Below are positions 42,517 through 50,726 of a stretch of 58,200 nt of DNA, piece after piece. The notes beneath the pieces were generated by a model, which was given only the letters and a program-made list of their open reading frames with translations, did not search any database and was not told where the DNA came from. Both the position numbers and the translations under genes were made by a program. Source of the stretch: Spirochaetota bacterium. GTDB lineage: Bacteria > Spirochaetota > Spirochaetia > Treponematales > Rectinemataceae. The DNA is taken from the NCBI GenBank assembly GCA_022711355.1, contig JAKLFE010000027.1:1-58200 (forward strand), in the 5' to 3' direction. Position 1 is the first letter of the stretch. Each line of letters opens with the position of its first letter.

Positions 42517-42564
42517 TTGACATAAGCGTGTTTGTTCAGTAGTGTATTACTTACCTAATACACA
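42517..42564 (+). promoter_or_regulatory. Promoter and operator palindrome of the YtrA-type ABC operon
   Basis: TTGACA (42517-42522), a 17-nt spacer and TAGTGT (42540-42545) form a good sigma-70-type promoter. A perfect inverted repeat GTGTATTA-N6-TAATACAC (42543-42564) overlaps the -10 and start point. This resembles operators of YtrA-subfamily GntR repressors, which autoregulate ABC operons; a YtrA-like gene is in the operon. Confidence 0.78.
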
Positions 42565-42577
42565 AAGGAGCACTCGC

Positions 42578-43483
42578 ATGATCGAGTTGCGTTCCATGAC
42601 CTTCGGGTATGGAAAGAAGGCCCTCTTCGAGGGCCTGGACCTCGGGCTAGAGCCGGGGTCCATCTACGGGCTCTTGGGCCTCAACGGGGCCGGCAAAACG
42701 AGTCTCTTGAAGATCGTCGCCGGCGCCCTCGCTCCGAAGGCGGGCTCGGTGGAGGTCTTCGGCCGGGTCCCCGAGCTCAGGGAGGCAGCCTGCCTCGCGG
42801 ACATCGCCTTCGTGCCGGAGGATCCCTGGGTCCCCGCCCTCCGTCCCTCGGCCTGGCTCTCGCGCTACGCCTGCTTCCGTCCCGCCTTCGACAGGGACCG
42901 CTTCGCCGCCCTCCTCGGGGAATTCGCGATCGAGGAAGACAAGCTCCTGACGAAGTTCTCCTACGGCCAGCGCAAGAAATTCGCCCTGGCCGCTGCCCTG
43001 GCGAGCGGGGCCCGGGCCGTCCTCCTCGACGAGCCGACGAACGGCCTGGACATACCCTCCAAGACCCAGTTCAGGCGGGTGCTCGCGGCCTCGGCCTCCG
43101 AGGATCGGATCGTCGTCGTGTCGACCCACCAGGTCCGCGACCTCGAGAGCCTCATCGACCCGGTCCTGATACTCGACGCGGGCCGCGTGACCTTCACGCT
43201 CTCCTCCGACACCATCGCCGAGCGCCTGGCCTCGGCTCGCCTGGCCTCGCCCGATGCGCGGGCCGCGGTGCACGCCGAGGCCGACGCCGTGGGTTGGTCC
43301 GCCCTCGTCCCGAGGGAGGGCAGGGAGGGCGAGGCCGCGGCCGACCTCGAGCTCGTCTTCAACGCCGCGGTAGGCCAGCCCGAGCGCCTCGCCGCGGCCC
43401 TCGCGGGAGCCGCGCTGCCGCCTGACCCGCAGGCGGCGGGAGCCGGCCCGGCGGCGGCCGCCGCGAAGGGAGGCCGGTCATGA
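42578..43483 (+). CDS. ABC transporter ATP-binding protein (YtrB-like)
   Basis: A 301-aa ABC ATPase. Walker A is GLNGAGKTS (near residues 33-41), a degenerate signature FSYGQRKKF replaces LSGGQ, and Walker B is AVLLDEPTNGLD; the switch His is in VVVSTHQVRDLES. The C-terminal 60 residues are an extra domain of no known function. AAGGAG lies 8 nt before the ATG at 42578. It overlaps the permease gene by 4 nt. YtrBCDEF-type systems respond to cell-wall antibiotics in Firmicutes; the substrate here is unknown. Confidence 0.92.
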   Translation: MIELRSMTFGYGKKALFEGLDLGLEPGSIYGLLGLNGAGKTSLLKIVAGALAPKAGSVEVFGRVPELREAACLADIAFVPEDPWVPALRPSAWLSRYACFRPAFDRDRFAALLGEFAIEEDKLLTKFSYGQRKKFALAAALASGARAVLLDEPTNGLDIPSKTQFRRVLAASASEDRIVVVSTHQVRDLESLIDPVLILDAGRVTFTLSSDTIAERLASARLASPDARAAVHAEADAVGWSALVPREGREGEAAADLELVFNAAVGQPERLAAALAGAALPPDPQAAGAGPAAAAAKGGRS

Positions 43484-44274
43484 TGCGCCTTTCCTCCATC
43501 GCCAGGATCAGCCCGATTAGGATCTGGCAGCTCTTCCGCGACCGCCTCCTCGAGGACGGCCCGACGGCAGGCGTCGGCGCCGCCGTCGTCCTCGCCCTCA
43601 ACCTCCTCAGCCTCCTGTTCTTCAAGCGGGCCACCTTCAACGCGGGCTCGGGCCAGGCCTGGGGCGCGGCGATCGGCTTGGGCGGCTACCTCCTCGCCGC
43701 CTCGGCCTTCAAGCGCATGCACGACGGCAAGGCCGGGACCGAATGGATACTCCTTCCCGCCGAGCCGGTCGAGAAGTACCTCGCCGCCCTCCTCGAGTAC
43801 GCCCTGGCCCTGCCGCTGCTCCTCGGCGCCGCGGCGACGGGGCTCTCGGCCCTCCTCGCCCTCGCCGAGCGCGCCGCCGGCGGCCCGGGCTCCTTCGCCT
43901 GGACCCCGGCGGCGGCCGGGGGGCTCGGGGCCTGGGGACGCTATGCGGTCGGGGTCTGCCTCTTCCTCGCCGGATCGGCGAGCTTCCGCAAGAACGCCTT
44001 CCTGAAGACGGTCGGCCTCATAGCGGCCTTCGGACTCGCGGCCATGCTCGTCGCGGGCGGCGGCGCCTGGCTCCTCGGCCGGGGCTCCGGCCACCTGAGC
44101 TTCGGGGCCGCGAACGGGACGATCAGCATCGACGGCGAGAGCCTCTCCGAGGCCGCGCGCCGCGCGATCGAGCTCCTTTTCGAGCTCTCGGCCTACGTCC
44201 TGGCGCCGGCCTTTTCGATCCTCTTCGGCTGGGCCAAGGTGGCCGAGAAGGAGGCTCGGGATGAGGTTCAATAG
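43480..44274 (+). CDS. ABC transporter permease of the YtrA-type operon
   Basis: A 264-aa membrane protein with about six hydrophobic segments, including AGVGAAVVLALNLLSLLFF, a pair around 60 and 110-135, AVGVCLFLAGSA and TVGLIAAFGLAAMLVAGGG, plus a last helix near 235-255. The cytosolic coupling region HDGKAGTEWILLPAEPVEKY resembles ABC-2-type permeases (the LLPAxxxEKY segment). It is coupled with the ATPase before it and overlaps the regulator gene after it by 14 nt. Direction of transport is probably export. Confidence 0.85.
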   Translation: MMRLSSIARISPIRIWQLFRDRLLEDGPTAGVGAAVVLALNLLSLLFFKRATFNAGSGQAWGAAIGLGGYLLAASAFKRMHDGKAGTEWILLPAEPVEKYLAALLEYALALPLLLGAAATGLSALLALAERAAGGPGSFAWTPAAAGGLGAWGRYAVGVCLFLAGSASFRKNAFLKTVGLIAAFGLAAMLVAGGGAWLLGRGSGHLSFGAANGTISIDGESLSEAARRAIELLFELSAYVLAPAFSILFGWAKVAEKEARDEVQ

Positions 44275-44629
44275 CGAGCGCCCCATCTTCGCGCAGATCG
44301 CCGAGCTCGTGGCGGCCGACGTGCTCGCGGGGCGCATCGGCCCCGGGGGGAGGCTCCCCTCGGCGAGGGAGCTCGCCGCCTCCCTCGAGGTGAACCCCAA
44401 CACCGCGGCCCGCGCCCTCCAGTCCCTCGCGGACTCGGGGATCGCGCGCTGCGAGCGGGGCATGGGCTACTTCGTCGCCGAGGCCGGGGCCGACATGGCC
44501 AAGGCCGAGCGCCGGCGGCGCTTCTTCGAGGAGGAGCTGCCGCGTCTGTTCAAGGACATGGACGAGCTGGCCGTCGAGCCGGCCGAGCTGCTCGAGCGCT
44601 ACGCCGCGCGCGGCGGGAGGAAGGCATGA
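44261..44629 (+). CDS. GntR-family regulator, YtrA subfamily
   Basis: A 122-aa regulator of the short YtrA class, which has only the winged helix and a small dimerisation tail. RPIFAQIAELVAADVLAGRI, GGRLPSARELAASLEVNPNT, then ARALQSLADSGIARCERGMG make up the GntR wHTH (residues 6-70); the tail is a Lys/Arg/Glu-rich helix. The likely operator is the palindrome at 42543-42564, so it represses its own operon until an inducing signal arrives. It overlaps genes on both sides. Confidence 0.93.
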   Translation: MRFNSERPIFAQIAELVAADVLAGRIGPGGRLPSARELAASLEVNPNTAARALQSLADSGIARCERGMGYFVAEAGADMAKAERRRRFFEEELPRLFKDMDELAVEPAELLERYAARGGRKA

Positions 44630-44718
44630 TGAAGACGAGCTCCAGGATCCTCGCGGCCGCCGGTATCGCGGCCCTCGCCGTGATCGCGGCCGCGCTGCTC
44701 ATACTCAAGTTCGTGTAG
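44626..44718 (+). CDS. 30-aa membrane peptide ending the YtrA-type operon
   Basis: An ATG at 44626 overlaps the regulator stop (ATGA). A second in-frame ATG at 44629 is equally possible. The product, MMKTSSRILAAAGIAALA followed by VIAAALLILKFV, is a basic N terminus plus one hydrophobic helix. The overlap, which matches the coupling elsewhere in the operon, is the main argument that it is real; there is no homology evidence. It may modulate the ABC permease. Confidence 0.5.
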   Translation: MMKTSSRILAAAGIAALAVIAAALLILKFV

Positions 44719-44727
44719 CCCGCCATC

Positions 44728-44762
44728 GGCCGAAGGCGGGGCGCCGCGCCCGGCCTTCGGCC
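44728..44762. terminator. Terminator-like hairpin between convergent operons
   Basis: A perfect 10-bp stem GGCCGAAGGC/GCCTTCGGCC (44728-44737 and 44753-44762), with a further GC-rich internal stem in the loop. It lies between stops at 44718 and 44772. No T-tract follows on either strand, so it is a weak intrinsic terminator at best. Confidence 0.5.
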
Positions 44763-44771
44763 CCCGCGCGG

Positions 44772-46022
44772 CTACGCGGGCCCGAGGCTGGCGAGGGCCT
44801 CGGGCCCGGAGAGGGAGGCGAGGCCCATCCCCCGCTCGGCGACGGCGCCCAGGAGGAGGGCCGCGTTGAGCTCGAAGCGGGGGACGTGGAAGGCTCCCTT
44901 GTAGTGGTTGCCCTTGACGTCGTTCGCGACGCTGCCGTCGCGATGGAGGTAGCCGAACCACTCGCCGTATACGGGGTCGGGGAAATGGCGCCAGGTGTAC
45001 TCGTGCAGGGCCTCGAACCAGCGCTCCCAGCGGGGCGAGCCGGTGAGGGCCCAGGCCAGGAGGCAGGCGTAGGCGGCCTCGCAGTGGGGCCACCAGTACT
45101 TCATGTCCCACTCGACCTGGGCGGGCTGCCGGCCCTCGAGGTCGACGAAGGAGTACAGGCCGCCGAGCTCGGCGTCCCAGCCCCGCTCGAGCGACCACTC
45201 GAGTATGGGCAGGGCCCGCTCGACCAGGGAGCGGTCGCCGCGGTACCTCCCTTCCTCCATGAGGAACCAGGCGGTCTCGATGGCGTGGCCGGGATTGACG
45301 CAGCGGCCCTCGCAGCCCTCGGCGAGGGAGCCGTCCTCGTTCACGGTCTCGAGGAGGGCTCGGAGCCCCGGCTTCACGAAGTAGTCGAAGAGCTCCTCGA
45401 TCTGGGCGTCGATGCGGCGCCCGCACTCGGCGGCGGACCCCGGGTCGCAGGCGCGCAGGACCTGGAAGACGTTGATGAGTATCATCGTCTCCGAGTGGCC
45501 GCGCAGCCGCCTCGTCGCGGCCTCGAGCTTGGGCTCGAGGCGGCCCCGCTCACGCTCCATGACCGCGAGGGCCCCGCGGGCGGCCTCGAGGTAGGAGGCC
45601 TCGCCCGAGGCCTTGGAATACTGGGCCAGGCCCATGGCCGCGAAGGCCTCGGCGAAGAGGTAGCGCCTGAGCACGAGGGGACGGCCCTCGCGGGTGAGCT
45701 CGAAGTAGGCCCGGCCGCCGGGGCCCGAGAGGACCTTGTCGCGGGTGAAGTCCGCGCAGGAGCGGGCGCCCTCGAGCCAGGAGGGGAGGAGCTCGGGGTA
45801 GGCGCCGCCCGCGGCCTGGGCCAGGCGAGAGAGGACCCAGGCGAAGCGCCCCTGTATCCATCCTCCCTTGTCCGTGGACAGGGGCCGGCCTGAGCGGTCG
45901 AGGAAGTCGAGGAGGCCCCCCTGCTCGCGGTCGAGCCCGCGCTCGAGCCAGAAGGGTATCGTGTCGCCCGTGAGCTCGCGGAGGTAGAAGGCCCGCAGCT
46001 CGGCGATGCGCTCGCTCGTCAT
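44772..46022 (-). CDS. AGE-family N-acylglucosamine 2-epimerase
   Basis: A 416-aa (alpha/alpha)6-barrel enzyme of the AGE/RenBP family. Marks include FWLERGLDREQGGLLDFLDR near the N terminus, GRFAWVLSRL, LFAEAFAAMGLAQY, RLRGHSETMILINVFQ (His/Glu), NPGHAIETAWFLMEE (catalytic His), and WPHCEAAYACLLAW, with EYTWRHFPDPVYGEWFGYLH near the end. In this setting it would turn ManNAc, released by NanA, into GlcNAc, as in bacteria that use an epimerase in place of NanK/NanE. It is the last gene of the predicted nan operon. ATG 46022 starts the family-like N terminus. Confidence 0.92.
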   Translation of the reverse strand: MTSERIAELRAFYLRELTGDTIPFWLERGLDREQGGLLDFLDRSGRPLSTDKGGWIQGRFAWVLSRLAQAAGGAYPELLPSWLEGARSCADFTRDKVLSGPGGRAYFELTREGRPLVLRRYLFAEAFAAMGLAQYSKASGEASYLEAARGALAVMERERGRLEPKLEAATRRLRGHSETMILINVFQVLRACDPGSAAECGRRIDAQIEELFDYFVKPGLRALLETVNEDGSLAEGCEGRCVNPGHAIETAWFLMEEGRYRGDRSLVERALPILEWSLERGWDAELGGLYSFVDLEGRQPAQVEWDMKYWWPHCEAAYACLLAWALTGSPRWERWFEALHEYTWRHFPDPVYGEWFGYLHRDGSVANDVKGNHYKGAFHVPRFELNAALLLGAVAERGMGLASLSGPEALASLGPA

Positions 46023-46078
46023 AAGTATACCGCCTAACGCTTTGATTCGCCCGCTCAGGGGCTGCGCGGCCGAGGCCG

Positions 46079-46762
46079 CTAGCGCATCCGGTCGACGAAG
46101 AGCCGCCGGTTCCCGCTCCGCAGGTGGTCGCGGACGACTCCCTCGACGTAGTCCGGATCGTCGCGCTCGAGCTTGTCCAGGAGGTCCGCGTGGCTCTGGT
46201 TCTCGTACTCCCCGCCCGTGCGGTACATCTCGATGAAGATCCGGTGCATGTTGTAGAAGGTGCCCAGGCGGATGGTCCGGAGGAACTCCGCGTCGAGGAC
46301 CTTGCAGCGGGCAAGGGACACGAGCTCGCCGTGGAACTCGATCTCGAAGTTCCAGCGGCCGGGAGCCCCGGCCTCGGCCTCGTCGATGCGCCGGGCGAGG
46401 GGCTCGAGGCGCGCGCGGTCCTCCCGCACGGGAGCGCCGCAGTAGAGCCGGGCGGCCTCGCACTCGATGGCCTCGCGCATCACCAGCTGCTCGAAGAAGT
46501 CGTCCTTCTGGACGGGCCTGACCAGGGTCCCCTTGCGGGGGATGGTCTCGACGTAGCCGTCGCGCTCGAGGCGGAGGAAGGCCTCGAGGACGGGGGCGAC
46601 GCTCACGCCCAGCTCCTCGGCCACCTCCCGCCGGTTGATGATGTGGCCGGGCACGAGCTCGCTTCCGACGAGCTTGGCGAGGAGCTTCTCGTAGACCTCG
46701 TCGGAGAGGGAGGCCTTTCGTTCCCGCGCCCCCTCCCGTTTCCTTGCCGCTTCGCCAGCCAT
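46079..46762 (-). CDS. GntR-family regulator, FCD (FadR-type) subfamily, NanR-like
   Basis: A 227-aa regulator. The wHTH covers residues about 20-80 (LSDEVYEKLLAKLVGSELVP, NRREVAEELGVSV, LRLERDGYVETIPRKGTLVR). The FCD domain follows with metal-site His residues in EIEFHGELVSLA, QSHADLLDKL and VVRDHLRSGN. This build matches E. coli NanR, which represses sialic-acid genes and is released by N-acetylneuraminate. Being inside the cluster between nanA and the epimerase supports that role. ATG 46762 is chosen over an upstream TTG. GATATA repeats near the operon promoter (53431-53449) are candidate operators. Confidence 0.9.
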   Translation of the reverse strand: MAGEAARKREGARERKASLSDEVYEKLLAKLVGSELVPGHIINRREVAEELGVSVAPVLEAFLRLERDGYVETIPRKGTLVRPVQKDDFFEQLVMREAIECEAARLYCGAPVREDRARLEPLARRIDEAEAGAPGRWNFEIEFHGELVSLARCKVLDAEFLRTIRLGTFYNMHRIFIEMYRTGGEYENQSHADLLDKLERDDPDYVEGVVRDHLRSGNRRLFVDRMR

Positions 46763-46844
46763 GATCCGCCGATCGGCCCTCCTATCCTGCCCCAATACTA
46801 CTCGGTCGGGCGGGGACCTGTCGAGGAAGCCCCCGCCCGGCCTC

Positions 46845-47771
46845 CTACAGCGCGTCGAGGACGGCGCAGCCCTCGATGCCCCGCTCGTCCCTGATCCTCG
46901 CGAGCGCCGCGCGGATCTCGGCCGCCTCGGCCTCGGAATGGTAGGGCAGGGGCTTGCGGCAGCGCCCGGCGTCCACGCCGGCCCAGGACAGGGAGCGCTT
47001 GATGACGGGGATGTAGTTGTGGTCGAGGGAGTAGAAGATGACGGCGTTGGCCTGGGCCTGCTTCTCCCGGGCGGCGGCGAGGTCGCCCCGCCGCACCGCG
47101 GCGTAGATATCCTTGAAGAGCTCGGGGATCATGTTGTAGAAGGAGCCTATGACGCCGTCGGCCCCGACCGCGAGGCCCGACATGGCCATCTCGTCGGCCC
47201 CCGAGTAGACGGCGAAATCCTCGCCGATCTCCTCCTTGATCCTGCCGATCTCGAAGTGGCTCGTGGCCGTGTACTTGATGCCCTGGACGCCCGGGAGCTT
47301 GGCCAGGCGCTTGATGAGGCCGTAGCCTACCAGCCCCGAGAGGGCGATGTTGTAGACGATCATCGGCAGCCCCACCGACTCGCCGATCTCGCGGTAGTAG
47401 TCGAGGATCTCGTCGTTCGTGAACTTCCAGTAAAAAGGGGGAACCGAGGAGATGGCGTCGGCCCCGCAGGACTGGGCCTGGCGCGCGAGGTCGACCGAGA
47501 GCTTCGTGCCGACGGCGCCGACGTGGACGATCACGGGCACGCGGCCCGCCACCTCGTCGGCCACGGCCGCGACGACGCGCTCGCGCTCCTGGGGGGCCAT
47601 CATGAAGAATTCGCCCGTGCTGCCCGTGAGGTAGAGCCCGTCGGCGCCGCGCGAGAGGAGGAAGCGGACGACGGAGCGCTGCCTGGCCTCGTCGAACTCG
47701 CCCTTCTCGTCGAACGAGGTGACGAGGGCGGGGATCACGCCCTTGATGTCCTTAATCGCATAACGTCCCAT
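46845..47771 (-). CDS. nanA: N-acetylneuraminate lyase
   Basis: A 308-aa TIM-barrel class I aldolase of the DHDPS/NAL family. The GSTGE motif (50-54) binds the substrate carboxylate. Tyr140 (MIVYNI) and Schiff-base Lys166 (GVQGIKYTATS) match E. coli NanA Tyr137 and Lys165 spacing, and VYSGADEM plus GVIGSFYNMIPE follow the NAL pattern rather than DapA. It splits N-acetylneuraminate into ManNAc and pyruvate in the cytosol. It lies 3 nt after an Opp-type ATPase gene, with AAAGGAG before the ATG. The downstream FCD regulator and AGE epimerase complete a catabolic set. Confidence 0.93.
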   Translation of the reverse strand: MGRYAIKDIKGVIPALVTSFDEKGEFDEARQRSVVRFLLSRGADGLYLTGSTGEFFMMAPQERERVVAAVADEVAGRVPVIVHVGAVGTKLSVDLARQAQSCGADAISSVPPFYWKFTNDEILDYYREIGESVGLPMIVYNIALSGLVGYGLIKRLAKLPGVQGIKYTATSHFEIGRIKEEIGEDFAVYSGADEMAMSGLAVGADGVIGSFYNMIPELFKDIYAAVRRGDLAAAREKQAQANAVIFYSLDHNYIPVIKRSLSWAGVDAGRCRKPLPYHSEAEAAEIRAALARIRDERGIEGCAVLDAL

Positions 47772-47774
47772 CGA

Positions 47775-48773
47775 TCACTCCTTTGCTAGGTGGCAGGCGG
47801 CGGCGTGGGCCTCGCCCTTTATCATATGCGTGCGTAAAGCCGGCGGAACGCGCGAGCACTCCTCGACGCGGTCGGGGCAGCGCGGGTGGAAGGGGCAGCC
47901 CGGCGGGGGGTCCACGGGGCTCGGCACGTCCCCTTCCAGGACGATCCGCCTCCGCGCGCGGTCGGGGTCGGCGATGGGTATCGCCGAGAGGAGGGCCCGC
48001 GTATAGGGGTGCAGGGGGTTCGAGTACAGCTCCTCGGTCCCGGCGAGCTCGACGATGCGCCCCAGGTACATGACGGCGATGCGGTCGCTCACGTACTCGA
48101 CCACCGAGAGATCGTGGCTGATGAAGAGGTAGGTCAGGCCCCGCTCGGCCTTCAGCTTCAGCAGGAGATTGAGCACCTGGGCGCGGATCGAGACGTCGAG
48201 GGCGGAGACCGCCTCGTCGCAGACCACGAGCTCGGGATCCGCCGAGAGGGCCCGCGCGATGCCGATGCGCTGGCGCTGGCCGCCGGAGAACTCGCTGGGG
48301 TAGCGGTCCATGTGCTCGGGCCGCATGTTCACGGCCTCGAGGAGCTCGCCCAGGCGGCGGCGGCGCTCGGCCCTGGTCGCGAGGCCGTAGCGCCTCATGG
48401 CGTCCTCGAGGGAGCCGTAGATCGTGAAGGCGGGGTTGAGCGAGGAGTAGGGGTCCTGGAAGACGATCTGCATGCGCCGCCGGGCCTCGCGGAGCTCGCC
48501 TTGCCGCATGCGGCACAGGTCGCGCCGCGCGCCGCCGCAGTCGAGGAGGACCTCGCCGCCGGTCGGCCGCTCGAGCTGGAGCATGGCCTTGCCCAGGCTC
48601 GTCTTGCCGCAGCCCGACTCCCCGACGAGGCCCAGCGTCTCGCCGCGGCGGATGTCGAGGTCCACCCCGGCGACGGCGCGGACGCTGCCGACGACCCGCT
48701 TGAAGAGGCCCGAGCGCACGGGGTAGCCCAGCTCGAGGCCGCGGATGGAGACCAGGGGGGCCTCAGCGGCCAT
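47775..48773 (-). CDS. Opp/Dpp-family ABC ATPase (OppF-like)
   Basis: A 332-aa ATPase with Walker A GESGCGKTS, signature FSGGQRQR and Walker B LVVCDEAVSALD (Ala in place of the usual Pro after DE, common in OppF). The switch His is in LFISHDLSVVEYVSD. The OppD/F-type C-terminal extension has the Cys-rich FeS-like segment PPGCPFHPRCPDRVEECS. AAGGAGG precedes the ATG and the start overlaps the OppD stop by 11 nt. It energises the neighbouring permeases with its OppD-like partner. In this context the cargo is probably sialic acid or a sialo-compound, not a peptide. Confidence 0.94.
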   Translation of the reverse strand: MAAEAPLVSIRGLELGYPVRSGLFKRVVGSVRAVAGVDLDIRRGETLGLVGESGCGKTSLGKAMLQLERPTGGEVLLDCGGARRDLCRMRQGELREARRRMQIVFQDPYSSLNPAFTIYGSLEDAMRRYGLATRAERRRRLGELLEAVNMRPEHMDRYPSEFSGGQRQRIGIARALSADPELVVCDEAVSALDVSIRAQVLNLLLKLKAERGLTYLFISHDLSVVEYVSDRIAVMYLGRIVELAGTEELYSNPLHPYTRALLSAIPIADPDRARRRIVLEGDVPSPVDPPPGCPFHPRCPDRVEECSRVPPALRTHMIKGEAHAAACHLAKE

Positions 48774-49770
48774 CGCGGCCCTCCTTCGCGAAGAGGCAGC
48801 GCACGCGATGCGCGGCCGAGACCTCGACCTCGGGCGGCAGGCCCGCGTCGCAGGCCGGCTCCTGGCGCGGGCAGCGCGGGGCGAACTGGCAGCCCGGCGG
48901 CCGGTCGAAGGGGTCGGGGGTCGAGCCGCGGATCGGCTCGAGGCGCTGGGAGCGGCCGCGCCCGAGCAGGGGGATGGAGCCCAGGAGGGCCCGGGTGTAG
49001 GGATGGGCCGGGGACTTCAGGACCTCGCGTACCGTCCCCGACTCGACGACGTTGCCCATGTACATGACGACGACCTCGTCGGCGAGCTCGGCCACGACGC
49101 CCATATCGTGGGTGATGAGCATGATCGCCGTGCCGCGCTCGCGCTTCAGGCGCTCCATGAGGTCGAAGACCTGGGCCTGGACGGTCACGTCCAGGGCCGT
49201 GGTCGGCTCGTCCGCGATGAGGACCTTGGGCTCGCAGGCCATGGCCATGGCGATCATCGCCCGCTGGCGCATGCCGCCGGAGAGCTGGTGCGGGTATTCT
49301 CCCGAGCGCTGCGCGGGCAGGGGTATACCCATGTCCGCGAGCAGCTCGATCGCCTTGGCGCGGCGCGCCGGGGCGCCTAAGCGCGTGTGGTAGCGCAGGC
49401 TCTCGCGGATCTGGAAGCCGATCGAGTACACGGGATTGAGGGCCGTCATGGGGTCCTGGAAGATCATCCCGAGGTCGCGCCCCCGGAGCGAGCGCATGGC
49501 GCGGCCGTTCCGCGGCAGGCGGTCGAGGCGGAGCTCGCCCTCGGCCGAGCGATAGGCGATCTCGCCCGACTCGATCCTCGCCAGCGGCGGCAGGAGCTGC
49601 ATGATAGAGGCGGCGGTCACGCTCTTGCCGCAGCCCGACTCGCCGACCACGCAGAGGGTGCGGCCGGCGCGGACGTCGAAGGAGACGTCGTTGACCGCCT
49701 TGTTGCAGCGCCCGTTCGCGTAGAGGTAGGTCCGGAGGTTCCTCACCCGGACCAGGGTCTCGCCTTCCAT
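48763..49770 (-). CDS. Opp/Dpp-family ABC ATPase (OppD-like)
   Basis: A 335-aa ATPase with Walker A GESGCGKSVTA, signature LSGGMRQRAMIAMA, Walker B VLIADEPTTALD and switch LITHDMGVVAELAD. The C-terminal extension has PPGCQFAPRCPRQEPACD, the conserved Cys pattern of OppD/DppD. It starts at 49770, 9 nt after the OppC-like permease stop. It is a heterodimer partner for the OppF-like subunit, with which it overlaps. Confidence 0.94.
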   Translation of the reverse strand: MEGETLVRVRNLRTYLYANGRCNKAVNDVSFDVRAGRTLCVVGESGCGKSVTAASIMQLLPPLARIESGEIAYRSAEGELRLDRLPRNGRAMRSLRGRDLGMIFQDPMTALNPVYSIGFQIRESLRYHTRLGAPARRAKAIELLADMGIPLPAQRSGEYPHQLSGGMRQRAMIAMAMACEPKVLIADEPTTALDVTVQAQVFDLMERLKRERGTAIMLITHDMGVVAELADEVVVMYMGNVVESGTVREVLKSPAHPYTRALLGSIPLLGRGRSQRLEPIRGSTPDPFDRPPGCQFAPRCPRQEPACDAGLPPEVEVSAAHRVRCLFAKEGRDGR

Positions 49771-49778
49771 GCGCCCCC

Positions 49779-50714
49779 CTATCCCAGCTGCGAGGGGTCG
49801 GCGGAGTCCCGCAGCCCGTCGCCTATGAAGTTGACGCTCAGCACGAACAGGGAGATCACCGAGCCCACGGGCAGCCAGATCCACCAGTAGCGCGCCAGCA
49901 CGTTGATGTCGTTGGCGGCGTTCAGGATATTGCCCCAGGTGGCTATCTCGAGGGGCACGCCGAGCCCGAGGAAGCTCAGCGCCGCCTCCTGGAGTATGAA
50001 CATGGCCGTGCTCAGGGTGATGTTGACCATGATCGGCCCGAGGGCGTTCGGGAGCATGTGCTTGTAGCAGATGAGGAGGTCGGGCAGGCCGAAGGCCCTG
50101 AGCGCCTGGACATACTCCTCCTCCCTGATCGACAGCATCCGCGCGCGCGTCATGCGGTAGATGCTCCCCCAGCCCGTGGCGACGAAGATGAGGACGAGGT
50201 TCGACACGCTCTGCCCCACGATCGACACGAGGAGGAGCACCAGGATGATCTGCGGGAAGGCCATGAAGACCTCGGAGAGGCGGAGGAAGGCCCGGTCGGC
50301 CGGGCCGCCCTTGTAGCCGCCGTAGGAGCCCAGGAGGATGCCGATCGCGGCCGCGCCCAGGGCGCTCCCGAGGCCCACGAGGATGGATATCCGCCCCCCG
50401 TGGAGGACCCGCGAAAAGATGTCCCGGCCGAGCTTGTCGGTCCCGAAGAGGTGGGCGGCCGAGGGGGGCCGGAGCACCGAGCGCAGGTCGATCTTCTGGG
50501 GATCGTAGCGGCAGATCCAGGGCGCGAGGAGCGCCGAGAGCACGATGGCCGAGAAGACGGCCAGGCCGAGGAGGGAGAGCCGGTTCCCCAGCATCTTGCG
50601 CAGGGCGCGGCTGCCCCGGGCGTGCTCGAGCAGGCCCGCCTCCTCGGCCTCGCGGATCCGGTCGAGCTTGCCGTCGAGCCGGGAGCGGCCGGCGCGGGCT
50701 CTTCGTTCGGGCAT
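49779..50714 (-). CDS. Opp/Dpp-family permease (OppC-like)
   Basis: A 311-aa membrane protein. A cytosolic N-terminal basic stretch precedes TM1 (LSLLGLAVFSAIVLSALLAP), a periplasmic segment with SAAHLFGTDKLGRDIFSRVL, and the binding-protein-dependent transport core (about 100-300). The EAA coupling loop is EEYVQALRAFGLPDLLICYK, followed by HMLPNALGPIMV. LGTD and LGRD are typical of OppC/DppC. GGAGG lies before the ATG. It is followed by the two ATPase genes. Confidence 0.94.
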   Translation of the reverse strand: MPERRARAGRSRLDGKLDRIREAEEAGLLEHARGSRALRKMLGNRLSLLGLAVFSAIVLSALLAPWICRYDPQKIDLRSVLRPPSAAHLFGTDKLGRDIFSRVLHGGRISILVGLGSALGAAAIGILLGSYGGYKGGPADRAFLRLSEVFMAFPQIILVLLLVSIVGQSVSNLVLIFVATGWGSIYRMTRARMLSIREEEYVQALRAFGLPDLLICYKHMLPNALGPIMVNITLSTAMFILQEAALSFLGLGVPLEIATWGNILNAANDINVLARYWWIWLPVGSVISLFVLSVNFIGDGLRDSADPSQLG

Positions 50715-50726
50715 CGCGTCCTCCGC

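Larger units (their letters stand above)
42301..42577. other. Structured intergenic region
   Basis: These 277 nt separate divergent genes and are less GC-rich than the surroundings. In order there are a promoter-like TTGGAT-18 nt-TATAGT (42318-42347, plus strand), and a 39-codon open frame 42361-42480 with two CxxxC pairs but no ribosome site. It also has a direct repeat CACGATTAC (42391 and 42422), a 17-bp perfect hairpin (42449-42507) and the promoter and operator of the ABC operon (42517-42564). Confidence 0.6.

Noticed and set aside
46845..47771. Dihydrodipicolinate synthase (dapA)
   Set aside because: GSTGE, Tyr140/Lys166 spacing and neighbours (AGE epimerase, FCD regulator) fit N-acetylneuraminate lyase better; no lysine-pathway gene is near.
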